Positions 1 through 6,385 of a stretch of DNA of 9,518 nucleotides are shown in pieces; position 1 is the first letter of the stretch; every line of letters starts with the position of its first letter. The translations under genes were made by a program, and so were the position numbers. The DNA comes from Thermohalobaculum sp964467005 (GTDB lineage: Bacteria; Pseudomonadota; Alphaproteobacteria; Rhodobacterales; Rhodobacteraceae). The notes under the pieces were generated by a model. It saw only the letters and a list, made by a program, of their open reading frames with translations, did no database searches and was not told the DNA's origin. Location: NCBI GenBank assembly GCA_964467005.1, contig CAYXPI010000145.1:1-9518 (forward strand). Reading direction: 5' to 3'.

Positions 1-701
1 CCGTGGACGTGGTTGCGCCCCGGTGGCGGCCCTGGGGCCTTGTCGGGGGCCGGCGCGTGAGCCGCGCCGGGCGCCGGCGGCGCGAAGGGGCGGGCGGCGG
101 CGGGCGGCTCGGGCTCTGCGTCGGGTTGCGGCGGGTCGAGGGGCGCGGCCGGCGCCGGGGCCTCGGGCGTCGTCACCGGGGCAACATCGGACTCGGCGGG
201 GTCGGCCTCCAGAACGGCCTCCGCGGGCTCGGTGTCCGGCAGGTCGATGGGCGGGTCGTCCGCCACCCGCGCGAAGCTCTCCTCCGGGGCCGGGTCGGGC
301 TCCGGCGCCTCGAGGGACACGGGCTCGGGGATGGCTTCGGGCAGAGGCTCCGCCGGCCGCTCGGCGACCGGGACCTCCGGCGGCTCCTCGGGCAGGAAGG
401 CCGCGGCGGCCGGCGTCTCCGCGGCCTCCGGCGGCGCGGCGCGGCGCGTGACGAGGAGGGCCGGGGTCGCCTCGAGCGCATCCGGCGCGAGATCGAGCTT
501 GCGCGCGGCCTCGGCGAGCATCTCCGCCACCGTCTCCTCCTCGAGCGCGAAGCGGGCGCCCGCGAGCTCGGGCGTCTCCTCCACGAGGCGCTGGACGAAA
601 CGCAGGATCTGCTTGACCGGCTGGACCGGGTTGTCGAACCCCTCGGCGGAAATCGCAAACTCCCCGACCCGCAGGTCGATCCGCTTGGTCGGCTCCGGCA
701 T
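1..701 (-). CDS. Uncharacterised protein with short folded head and Pro/Ala/Glu-rich tail (3' end missing)
   Basis: The reading frame is open from an ATG at 701-699 to the left edge, giving 233 residues without a stop. A GAGGGGGA ribosome binding site lies 3 bases before the ATG. Residues 1 to about 70 look folded: a short beta-like segment (RIDLRVGEFAISAEGFDNP) and then two helices (about 26-42 and 52-68). From about residue 80 the chain is almost only Pro, Ala, Glu, Asp and Val, which suggests a long acidic disordered linker leading to something beyond the window. There is no signal peptide or membrane segment in the visible part. The 'EGFDNP...K.I..F' pattern recalls a small Rhodobacteraceae-specific family sometimes labelled chemotaxis-related, but this is only a resemblance from memory. 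The frame has strong codon-position bias and is more protein-like than the arginine- or serine-rich overlapping frames. No function is assigned. Confidence 0.75.
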   Translation of the reverse strand, partial: MPEPTKRIDLRVGEFAISAEGFDNPVQPVKQILRFVQRLVEETPELAGARFALEEETVAEMLAEAARKLDLAPDALEATPALLVTRRAAPPEAAETPAAAAFLPEEPPEVPVAERPAEPLPEAIPEPVSLEAPEPDPAPEESFARVADDPPIDLPDTEPAEAVLEADPAESDVAPVTTPEAPAPAAPLDPPQPDAEPEPPAAARPFAPPAPGAAHAPAPDKAPGPPPGRNHVH

Positions 702-818
702 GCTTCCCCCTCGAGCGCAATATGCTAGTGCAACCCCTTGGCGGAGCGTCGCCGATTTGCCGCTGCCGGTCAAGGCGGCGGCCCGGGGGCGGAGAGCGGG
801 GAGGCCGGGGACACAGGC
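702..818. promoter_or_regulatory. Divergent intergenic region with one AT-rich patch
   Basis: These 117 bp separate two divergently read genes, so they should hold a promoter for each. The only AT-rich patch is 719-727 (AATATGCTA), which offers TATGCT as a possible -10 on the plus strand and TAGCAT or CATATT on the minus strand. I found no matching -35 element at normal spacing on either strand, so this is a location and not a defined promoter. The stretch 770-818 is extremely G-rich and shows no further signal that I can support. Confidence 0.25.
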
Positions 819-1484
819 ATGACGATCGGCTTCGAACGGCCGGTGACGCTGGTGGGCGCCGGCCCGGTCCGCGCCGGCGATCTGGCCCGGGCCCGGGCGC
901 TCGCGCCGCATCTCGTGGCCGCCGATGGCGGGGCGGACCGTCTGGCCGCGCTGGGCGCGGTGCCCGAGCTCGTGGTGGGCGACATGGATTCGGTCGCCGA
1001 TCTCGCCGCCTGGGAGGCGCGCGGCGTGCGCACCCTGCCCTTGGCGGAGCAGGACACCACGGATTTCGAGAAATGCCTCTACGCGACCGCGGCGCCCCTC
1101 TATGTGGCGCTCGGCTTCACCGGGGGGCGCGTGGACCACACGCTGGCGGTGTTCCACAGCCTCCTCGCCCGGCCGGACAAGCGGGTGGTGGTGCTGGGCG
1201 AGGCCGACGCGATGGCCGCGATCCCGGCGGGCGCGGTGCTCGAGATCGCCGTGGGGGCGGGCGCGCGGGTGTCGGTCTTTCCCTTGCTCGAGACGACGGG
1301 TGCGGTGTCCGAGGGGCTTCGCTGGCCGGTGAAGGGGCTCACCCTGGCGCCGGGCCGGCAATCGGGCACCTCGAACCGGGCGGAGGCGGATCGGGTGCGC
1401 CTCGGCTTCGACCGGCCGGGGGCGCTCCTCCTCCTCGAGCCCGAGGCCTTCGAGGCGCTGGTCAGGGCCCTCGACCCGAGCTGA
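819..1484 (+). CDS. thiN: Thiamine pyrophosphokinase (thiamine diphosphokinase)
   Basis: Transfers a pyrophosphate group from ATP to thiamine, giving thiamine diphosphate and AMP in the cytosol (EC 2.7.6.2). The protein has 221 residues, a normal length for the family. Both family domains are visible. The N-terminal catalytic domain has ADGGAD (35-40), VGDMDS (53-58) and the acidic DTTDFEK motif (79-85) that binds Mg-ATP, followed by GGRVDHT (102-108). The C-terminal thiamine-binding domain ends with SGTSNRAE (182-189), matching the conserved 'SN' signature. The ATG at 819 is chosen because the 27 residues encoded upstream in frame, from a possible start at 738, are low-complexity and have no counterpart in the family. 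The ribosome binding site is weak (GGGGAGG around 799). The neighbours are not thiamine genes, so it is probably a single-gene unit, with thiamine salvage or final activation as its role. Confidence 0.93.
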   Translation: MTIGFERPVTLVGAGPVRAGDLARARALAPHLVAADGGADRLAALGAVPELVVGDMDSVADLAAWEARGVRTLPLAEQDTTDFEKCLYATAAPLYVALGFTGGRVDHTLAVFHSLLARPDKRVVVLGEADAMAAIPAGAVLEIAVGAGARVSVFPLLETTGAVSEGLRWPVKGLTLAPGRQSGTSNRAEADRVRLGFDRPGALLLLEPEAFEALVRALDPS

Positions 1485-1486
1485 CA

Positions 1487-1513
1487 CGGAAACGTCGCGC
1501 AATCGTCGGAAAC
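1487..1513. repeat. Direct repeat CGGAAAC, two copies 20 bp apart
   Basis: CGGAAAC occurs at 1487-1493 and again at 1507-1513, in the gap between thiN and the PRC-barrel gene. The 20-bp period is about two helical turns, as would suit a dimeric activator or repressor binding one face of the DNA. The sequence is also close to the GGAAC element of alphaproteobacterial general-stress (EcfG-type) promoters, but it has an extra A and I see no correctly spaced CGTT-like -10. Two 7-mers so close together could be chance. Confidence 0.25.
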
Positions 1514-1528
1514 CTTTAAGCATCTTGG

Positions 1529-1555
1529 GAGACGGTAAGGTGGTTGGTCCGTCTC
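1529..1555 (+). promoter_or_regulatory. Stem-loop in the leader of the PRC-barrel gene
   Basis: GAGACGG (1529-1535) is followed by its exact complement CCGTCTC (1549-1555), giving a 7-bp stem with a 13-nt loop. The stem ends one base before the GGGAG ribosome binding site (1556-1560). The loop holds TAAGGTGG, itself close to a Shine-Dalgarno sequence. No T-run follows, so it is not a standard intrinsic terminator for thiN. Possible roles are a 5' leader structure affecting translation or mRNA stability of the downstream gene, or an operator in DNA. Confidence 0.4.
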
Positions 1556-1567
1556 GGGAGCCTCGCC

Positions 1568-2125
1568 ATGCGCCGTCTGCCCATCGCCCTCGCCGCCCTT
1601 CCCCTCCTCCTCGCCGCGCCCGCCCTCGCGCAGGACGCGAGCGCCACGCCCGAGGAGGCCGCCTCCGTCGTCGCGGCCGAAACCGGGGTGGAGACCGGAG
1701 TGGAGACCGGGGTGGAGACCGGGGCCGAGGTCGACGCGACCGATCCGGCGAAGGAGGCCCTCGAGGCGGGCATGAGCGAGACGGCCTGGACCGCGCCCGA
1801 GAAGCCGCTCTCGGCGGTTCTCCAGATCGCCGACGAGTCGCGCATCCAGGGCGACCATCTCGCCAGCAGCTGGATCGGGCAGCCGGTGTACTCCCAGCAG
1901 GACAACGAAATCGGCACGATCCAGGATCTCATGCTCGGCACGCCGCGGCGGGTGGCGGCCTTCCTCATCCGCATCCCCGAGGGCGCGCTGGGCCTCGGGG
2001 GCAAGACGATCATCGTGCCCGCCCGCTATCTCCGCCCGGCGCGCGACGAAGACGGCGCCCTCCGGCCGACCCTCGAGATCGGCGACCGGGAGCTCAAGAC
2101 CGTGATCGAGGCGCGGCTGGACTGA
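1568..2125 (+). CDS. Exported PRC-barrel domain protein
   Basis: A 185-residue protein with a clear Sec signal peptide: MRR, a hydrophobic Leu/Ala core, and a likely cut after ALA at residue 21. The mature N-terminus is an acidic, low-complexity linker containing ETGV repeated in tandem (38-53). The C-terminal part is a PRC-barrel domain from about residue 100: the W-I-G-Q-P-V-Y opening, the N-E-I-G-T-I-Q-D turn, a strand V-A-A-F-L-I-R-I, and the I-I-V-P-A-R-Y-L segment. PRC-barrels are small beta domains found in the photosynthetic reaction centre H subunit, RimM and many secreted alphaproteobacterial proteins, where their role is mostly unknown. The start at 1568 fits GGGAG at 1556-1560 with 7-nt spacing and begins exactly at the signal peptide. 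A TTG at 1544 would add eight residues and lies inside the leader stem-loop, so it was rejected. The gene stops 3 bases before the end of the convergent sdaA. It probably acts in the periplasm or cell envelope; no enzymatic role is claimed. Confidence 0.85.
   Translation: MRRLPIALAALPLLLAAPALAQDASATPEEAASVVAAETGVETGVETGVETGAEVDATDPAKEALEAGMSETAWTAPEKPLSAVLQIADESRIQGDHLASSWIGQPVYSQQDNEIGTIQDLMLGTPRRVAAFLIRIPEGALGLGGKTIIVPARYLRPARDEDGALRPTLEIGDRELKTVIEARLD
1679..1726 (+). repeat. 12-bp in-frame tandem repeat, four units
   Basis: Four consecutive 12-bp units lie at 1679-1690, 1691-1702, 1703-1714 and 1715-1726, close to GAGACCGGGGTG with one or two differences each (the last ends in CC). They encode E-T-G-V, E-T-G-V, E-T-G-V and E-T-G-A in the linker between the signal peptide and the PRC-barrel of the surrounding gene. 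Because the unit is a multiple of three, copy-number change would lengthen or shorten the linker without breaking the frame. Confidence 0.9.
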
Positions 2126-2128
2126 GGC

Positions 2129-3526
2129 TCAGCAGTCCGGCACGTTGACGGCGAGGCCTCCCAGGGAGGTCTCCTTGTACTTCTCGTTCATGTCGCGGCC
2201 GGTGTCGCGGAGCGTCTTGATGCAGGCGTCGAGGGAGACGATGTGGCCCCCGTCGCCCCGGAGCGCGAGGGAGGCCGCCGACACCGCCTTGATCGCGCCG
2301 AGGCCGTTCCTCTCGATGCAGGGCACCTGGACAAGGCCCTTCACGGGGTCGCAGGTCATGCCGAGATGGTGCTCGAGCGCGATTTCCGCCGCGTTTTCCA
2401 CCTGCTCTGGGCTCCCGCCCAGCGCCGCGCAGAGGCCCGCCGCCGCCATGGCCGAGGCCGAGCCCACCTCCGCCTGGCAGCCGCATTCCGCGCCCGAGAT
2501 CGAGGCGTTGTGCTTCACGAGCCCACCGATCGCGGCGCCGGTGAGGAGCATGATGCGCTGGCCCTCGCGGGTCGCGCCCACCATGTGGTCTTGGTAATAG
2601 CGGAGCACCGCGGGGAAGACGCCCGCCGCCCCGTTCGTCGGCGAGGTCACGACCTGCCCGCCGGCGGCGTTTTCCTCGTTCACCGCCATCGCATAGGCCG
2701 AAAGCCAGTCGTTGCCGATATGGGGCGGCTGGAGGTTCCGCCCGCGCTCGGCCTGGAGCTGCTCGTGGATGCGCTTGGCCCGGCGGCGCACCTGGAGCCC
2801 GCCCGGCAGGATGCCCTCGGTGGCGAGGCCCCGGTCCATGCAGCCCATCATCACCTCGACGATCCGGTCGATCCCGCGGTCGATCTCGGCGCGGGGGCGG
2901 CGGGTCTCCTCGTTGGCGCGCTTCATCTCGGCGATGGAGAGGCCGGAGCGGGCGGCCATCTCGAGCATCTCGGCGCCGGTGGAGAAGGGGAAGGGCACAT
3001 CGGTCTGCCCGTCGACCGCGCGGAGCCGGGGGTCGGCCGTCATCTCCGCCTCGGTGAGGACGAAGCCGCCGCCGACGGAATAGTAGGTCTCGCGCTGGTG
3101 GAGATTGCCCTCGGCGTCCCGCGCCTCGATCGCCAGCGCGTTGGCGTGGAGGGGGAGCGCGGGGCCGTAGTCGAAGACGAGATCGGCCTCCGGGTCGAAG
3201 GCCAGGCGGCCGAGGCCCGCCACCTCCACCTCACGGGTCTCGGCGATGCGGGCGAGCGCGGCCTCGGCGGCGGCGGCGTCGAGCGACGCGGGCTCGAAGC
3301 CGGCGAGGCCCAAGATCACCGCCCGGTCGGTCGCGTGCCCCTTGCCGGTGAAGGCGAGGCTGCCATGGAGGCGGACCGAGAGCCGCACGGCCTCGCCCGC
3401 GCCGGGGATCCGCTCGCCGCCCCGCAGGAGCTCGAGAAACCGCGCCGCCGCCACCATCGGCCCCATGGTGTGCGAGCTTGACGGTCCGATGCCGATCTTG
3501 AAGATGTCGAACAGGCTCAGGAACAT
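2129..3526 (-). CDS. sdaA: L-serine dehydratase (L-serine ammonia-lyase), iron-sulfur dependent, single chain
   Basis: Converts L-serine to pyruvate and ammonia with a [4Fe-4S] cluster, not PLP (EC 4.3.1.17). At 465 residues it is the fused single-chain form, like E. coli SdaA (about 454). The N-terminal beta domain carries the PSSSHTMGP substrate motif (15-23). The alpha domain carries SPTNGAAG (295-302) and the cluster cysteines. Cys350, Cys392, Cys403 and the very last residue Cys465 have spacings 42, 11 and 62, the same as the four cluster ligands known in the Legionella enzyme (343, 385, 396, 458). In that enzyme the C-terminal Cys folds back into the active site ('tail in mouth'). The ATG at 3526 has GGAGG 4 bases upstream and starts at the conserved M-F-L-S-L-F-D-I-F sequence. 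Extending to 3622 would add 32 unrelated residues and run into the divergent methyltransferase gene. It is convergent with the PRC-barrel gene. Confidence 0.97.
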   Translation of the reverse strand: MFLSLFDIFKIGIGPSSSHTMGPMVAAARFLELLRGGERIPGAGEAVRLSVRLHGSLAFTGKGHATDRAVILGLAGFEPASLDAAAAEAALARIAETREVEVAGLGRLAFDPEADLVFDYGPALPLHANALAIEARDAEGNLHQRETYYSVGGGFVLTEAEMTADPRLRAVDGQTDVPFPFSTGAEMLEMAARSGLSIAEMKRANEETRRPRAEIDRGIDRIVEVMMGCMDRGLATEGILPGGLQVRRRAKRIHEQLQAERGRNLQPPHIGNDWLSAYAMAVNEENAAGGQVVTSPTNGAAGVFPAVLRYYQDHMVGATREGQRIMLLTGAAIGGLVKHNASISGAECGCQAEVGSASAMAAAGLCAALGGSPEQVENAAEIALEHHLGMTCDPVKGLVQVPCIERNGLGAIKAVSAASLALRGDGGHIVSLDACIKTLRDTGRDMNEKYKETSLGGLAVNVPDC

Positions 3527-3564
3527 GGTGCCTCCGGGCATTCGGACGCATCGGGGGGAGACGG

Positions 3565-4194
3565 GTGCCGACCACCGACGACAGACTGTCCGACGTCTAT
3601 GGTGCCGACAGTCCCGAGGCAATCCAAGGGATCTACGACGATTGGGCGGCGCGCTACGACGCGGAGAACCTGGCCAACGGCTTCGTGCTGCCCGGGATCG
3701 CCGCGGGCTTTGCCGCCCGGCATGTGGCGCGCGGGGCGGGGCCGGTCTTCGAGGCCGCCTGCGGCACGGGGCTCGTGGGCTATCACCTCGCGCGTCTGGG
3801 GATCGGGCCGCGGGTGGGTGTGGATCTTGCTACCGAGATGCTCGCCGCCGCCGCGCGCCGCGGGGTGTATGAGCGGCTCTACACCCACGAACTCGGCACG
3901 CCCCTGCCCGAGGCGGCGGGAGCCTATGCCGGGGCGATCTGCGTGGGCGCCTTCGGGCCGGGGCACGCGCCGCCCACCACGCTCGACGAGCTCGCGCGGG
4001 TGACCCGCCCCGGGGGCCGGGTGATCTTCAACGTGATCGAGGGCTCGTATGTCGCGCAAGGCTTTGCCGCGAAGATGTCGGCGCTCACCGAGGCCGGGGC
4101 CTGGCACGAGGTAGAGCGCTCGGACGCCTTCCAGCCCTTTCTCTTCATCGAGCCCGAGCTTCTCGTGCGGGTCTTCGTCTTCGAGGTGCTCTGA
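3565..4194 (+). CDS. Class I SAM-dependent methyltransferase, substrate unknown
   Basis: A 209-residue cytosolic protein with a complete Rossmann-type methyltransferase core: motif I VFEAACGTG (61-69, SAM binding), V-G-V-D-L-A-T-E-M (84-92, acidic residue for the ribose hydroxyls), and T-L-D-E-L-A-R-V-T-R-P-G-G-R-V-I-F-N-V (139-157, motif III region). The IYDDWAARYD segment (23-32) is typical of small METTL27/WBSCR27-like and ubiquinone-type methyltransferases. The start is a GTG at 3565 with GGGGGAG 4 bases upstream; the next internal Met is at residue 92, inside the fold. It begins 38 bp from the divergent sdaA start, and its stop overlaps the rpiA start as TGATG, implying translational coupling. 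The substrate cannot be read from the sequence. A small metabolite is more likely than DNA or protein, since there is no target-recognition domain. Confidence 0.88.
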   Translation: MPTTDDRLSDVYGADSPEAIQGIYDDWAARYDAENLANGFVLPGIAAGFAARHVARGAGPVFEAACGTGLVGYHLARLGIGPRVGVDLATEMLAAAARRGVYERLYTHELGTPLPEAAGAYAGAICVGAFGPGHAPPTTLDELARVTRPGGRVIFNVIEGSYVAQGFAAKMSALTEAGAWHEVERSDAFQPFLFIEPELLVRVFVFEVL

Positions 4195-4871
4195 TGGCCG
4201 ATCCGGGCAAGCGCGCGGCCGCACTCGCGGCGCTCGATCTCGTGGAGCCGGGGATGCGGCTCGGCCTCGGCACGGGATCGACCGCGGCGCTCTTCGTCGA
4301 GGCCTTGGGCGCGGCGGTGGCGGAGGGGCTCGACGTGCTCGGCGTGCCCACCTCCTCGGCCACGCGCGCGCAGGCGGAGGGCCTCGGCATCCCGCTCTCG
4401 ACGCTGGAGGCGACGCCGGAGCTCGACCTCACGGTCGACGGGGCGGACGAGATCGGCCCGGGCCTTGCGCTCATCAAGGGCGGCGGGGGCGCGCTTCTCC
4501 AAGAGAAGCTGGTGGCCGTGGCGTCGTCGCGGATGGTGGTGATCGCCGACGCGTCGAAGGACGTGGCGGAGCTCGGGGCGTTTCCCTTGCCCGTCGAGAT
4601 CGTGCGCTTCGGCGGGGCGGGCACGGCGGCGCGGGTGGCTGCGGCGGCGGGCGCCCCGCCCACGCTTCGGATGCGGGACGGCGCGCCCTTTGTCACCGAC
4701 GAGGGCCACCACATCCTCGACCTCGCCTGCGGGGCCATCGCGGACCCGGGCGCCCTCCACACCCGGCTGAAAGCGCTCACCGGGGTGGTGGACACCGGGC
4801 TCTTCCTCGGCCTCGCCACGGAGGCGTTCGTCGGCCTGCCGGATGGCGGCCTGCGCCGGCTCGGGCCCTGA
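4194..4871 (+). CDS. rpiA: Ribose-5-phosphate isomerase A
   Basis: Interconverts ribose 5-phosphate and ribulose 5-phosphate in the non-oxidative pentose phosphate pathway (EC 5.3.1.6). The protein has 225 residues, against 219 in E. coli. The phosphate-binding G-T-G-S-T-A loop is at 26-31, DGADEI at 82-87 and KGGGGALLQEK at 95-105. Asp82, Lys95 and the catalytic Glu104 align with E. coli Asp81, Lys94 and Glu103 with a constant offset of one. FPLPVEIV (130-137) and GLFLGLATEAFVG (202-214) match the usual C-terminal half. The ATG overlaps the upstream stop by one base (TGATG), so it is probably translated with the methyltransferase. gor follows 72 bp later. The enzyme is complete, with nothing unusual. 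Confidence 0.97.
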   Translation: MADPGKRAAALAALDLVEPGMRLGLGTGSTAALFVEALGAAVAEGLDVLGVPTSSATRAQAEGLGIPLSTLEATPELDLTVDGADEIGPGLALIKGGGGALLQEKLVAVASSRMVVIADASKDVAELGAFPLPVEIVRFGGAGTAARVAAAAGAPPTLRMRDGAPFVTDEGHHILDLACGAIADPGALHTRLKALTGVVDTGLFLGLATEAFVGLPDGGLRRLGP

Positions 4872-4886
4872 TCGCGTGATCGGGGG

Positions 4887-4915
4887 TTGAGCGCGCCGGT
4901 CCCCGCGTCCTATCT
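4887..4915 (+). promoter_or_regulatory. Candidate promoter for gor
   Basis: TTGAGC at 4887-4892 is followed after 17 bp by CTATCT at 4910-4915 in the rpiA-gor gap. The -35 matches the housekeeping consensus at four of six bases and the -10 is only partial. The CTATCT form could also suit a heat-shock-type sigma factor of alphaproteobacteria. A transcript from here would start about 20 nt before the gor start, enough to include its ribosome binding site. gor could instead be read through from rpiA. Confidence 0.3.
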
Positions 4916-4943
4916 GGGAGAGCTCAGCAAGGGGGAGGCGCCC

Positions 4944-6347
4944 ATGGCGGACTTCGATTACGACCTCTTCGTCATCGGCGGCGGCTCGGGCGGCGTGCGG
5001 GCCGCGCGAATGTCGGCCCAGGCGGGCGGCCGGGTGGCGGTGGCGGAGGAGTTTCGCTATGGCGGCACCTGCGTGATCCGCGGCTGCGTTCCGAAGAAGC
5101 TCCTGGTCTACGCCTCGCAGTTTTCGGAGGCGTTCCACGACGCCCAGGGCTTTGGCTGGAGCGTGGGCGCGACGGCCTTCGACTGGCCCAGGCTCATCGC
5201 GGCGAAGGACGCGGAGATCACGCGGCTCGAGGGGATCTATGTCCGCAATCTCGACACGGCGGGCGTGGAGGTCTTCCGGACGCGCGCCACGGTGGTGGAT
5301 CCTCACACGGTGCGCCTCGCGGGCCAGGACCGGGAGGTGACCGCCAAGCACATCCTCGTGGCCACCGGGGGCACCCCCTTCGTGCCGGAGATCCCCGGCC
5401 GGGAGCACGCGATCACGTCGAACGAGATCTTCGACCTCCCCGCGCTTCCCCAGCGGGTGGTGATCGTGGGCGGCGGCTACATCGCCTGCGAGTTCGCGGG
5501 CATTCTCAACGGCCTCGGCGCGGCGGTCACGCAGGTGTATCGGGGGGCGCAGATCCTGCGCGGCTTCGACGACGAGGTGCGCGACCATGTGGCCGCCGAG
5601 ATGCGCGCCCGGGGGGTCGAGATCCTGACCGAGACGGATGTGACCGAGATCCGGCCCGGTGCCGCGGGCTACGAGGTCGCCCTCTCCACGGGCGAGGTGC
5701 GGGCGGCGGACCGGGTGCTTTACGCCACGGGCCGGGTGCCCAACACGGCGGGGCTCGGGCTCGAGGCGGCGGGCGTGCGGCTGACGCGCACGGGCGCGGT
5801 CGAGGTCGATGCCTATTCGCAAAGCTCGGTGCCCTCGATCTACGCCGTGGGGGACGTGACCGACCGGCTCGCCCTCACCCCTGTGGCGATTCGCGAGGGC
5901 GCGGCCTTCGCCGAGACGGTGTTTGCCGCCCGCCCCACCCGGGCGGACCACACGCTCGTGCCCACGGCGGTGTTCACGCAGCCGGAGATCGGCACGGTGG
6001 GGATGACGGAGGCAGAGGCGCGGGCCACGGGTGAGATCGAGGTCTACCGCGCGGCCTTCCGCCCGATGCAGACGATCCTGGCCGGGCGCGAGGAGCGGAT
6101 GCTGATGAAGCTCCTCGTCTCGGCGGAGAGCCGGCGGGTTCTCGGCGTGCACATCGTGGGCCATGGCGCGGGGGAGATGATCCAGCTCGCGGGGGTGGCG
6201 GTGAAGATGGGCGCCACCAAGGAGGATTTCGACCGGACGGTCGCGGTGCATCCCACGGCCGCGGAGGAGCTCGTGACCATGAAGACCCCGGTCGGCGCCT
6301 CGCCGATCAAGCTGGCCGAGGTGGCGGTGGCCCCGCCCGCCTCCTGA
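4944..6347 (+). CDS. gor: Glutathione reductase (NADPH)
   Basis: A FAD flavoenzyme that reduces glutathione disulfide with NADPH in the cytosol (EC 1.8.1.7). It has 467 residues, near the family norm. In order: the FAD Rossmann motif D-L-F-V-I-G-G-G-S-G-G (7-17); the redox disulfide GGTCVIRGCVPKK (40-52; Cys43 and Cys48); the NADPH Rossmann motif V-V-I-V-G-G-G-Y-I-A (172-181) with Arg200 and Arg206, placed as the 2'-phosphate-binding arginines of E. coli Gor (198 and 204); a second FAD motif, IYAVGDVT (299-306); and the dimerisation domain with H-P-T-A-A-E-E (436-442), where His436 and Glu441 form the acid-base pair. The CVIRGC form is the one seen in plant, cyanobacterial and alphaproteobacterial enzymes; E. 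coli has CVNVGC. The ATG at 4944 is chosen for GGGGGAGG at 4931-4938 and because the FAD motif follows at once. A TTG at 4887 would add 19 residues without family support. Confidence 0.96.
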   Translation: MADFDYDLFVIGGGSGGVRAARMSAQAGGRVAVAEEFRYGGTCVIRGCVPKKLLVYASQFSEAFHDAQGFGWSVGATAFDWPRLIAAKDAEITRLEGIYVRNLDTAGVEVFRTRATVVDPHTVRLAGQDREVTAKHILVATGGTPFVPEIPGREHAITSNEIFDLPALPQRVVIVGGGYIACEFAGILNGLGAAVTQVYRGAQILRGFDDEVRDHVAAEMRARGVEILTETDVTEIRPGAAGYEVALSTGEVRAADRVLYATGRVPNTAGLGLEAAGVRLTRTGAVEVDAYSQSSVPSIYAVGDVTDRLALTPVAIREGAAFAETVFAARPTRADHTLVPTAVFTQPEIGTVGMTEAEARATGEIEVYRAAFRPMQTILAGREERMLMKLLVSAESRRVLGVHIVGHGAGEMIQLAGVAVKMGATKEDFDRTVAVHPTAAEELVTMKTPVGASPIKLAEVAVAPPAS

Positions 6348-6351
6348 TCCC

Positions 6352-6370
6352 GGGGCCCGCCCGCGGCCCC
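6352..6370 (+). terminator. GC-rich hairpin after gor
   Basis: GGGGCC (6352-6357) and GGCCCC (6365-6370) form a perfect 6-bp stem with a 7-nt loop, starting 5 bases after the gor stop. No T-run follows (ACGGCACAG), so it is not a canonical intrinsic terminator. It may mark the 3' end of the rpiA-gor transcript by protecting the RNA or by pausing before Rho action. In DNA this GC-rich, such stems also arise by chance. Confidence 0.35.
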
Positions 6371-6385
6371 ACGGCACAGCCCGCA

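Noticed and set aside
3..728. Long plus-strand frames at the left edge
   Set aside because: Their translations are almost pure Arg/Gly or Ser/Ala/Gly low complexity, while the minus-strand frame has a normal folded-looking N-terminus with a good ribosome binding site.
715..735. Sigma-54 promoter reading leftward into the first gene
   Set aside because: TTGCAC resembles the -24 element, but the following GC is at the wrong distance for the -12 element.
1508..1536. EcfG-type general-stress promoter before the PRC-barrel gene
   Set aside because: GGAAAC is not quite GGAAC and the nearest CGGT is 19 bp away instead of 16-17, so it does not meet the consensus.
1100..2013. Minus-strand frames opposite thiN and the PRC-barrel gene
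   Set aside because: No family features; they cross a gene boundary and lie over two supported plus-strand genes.
2243..3481. A 412-codon plus-strand frame inside sdaA
   Set aside because: Arg/Gly/His-rich shadow of sdaA, which has all its catalytic and cluster residues intact on the minus strand.
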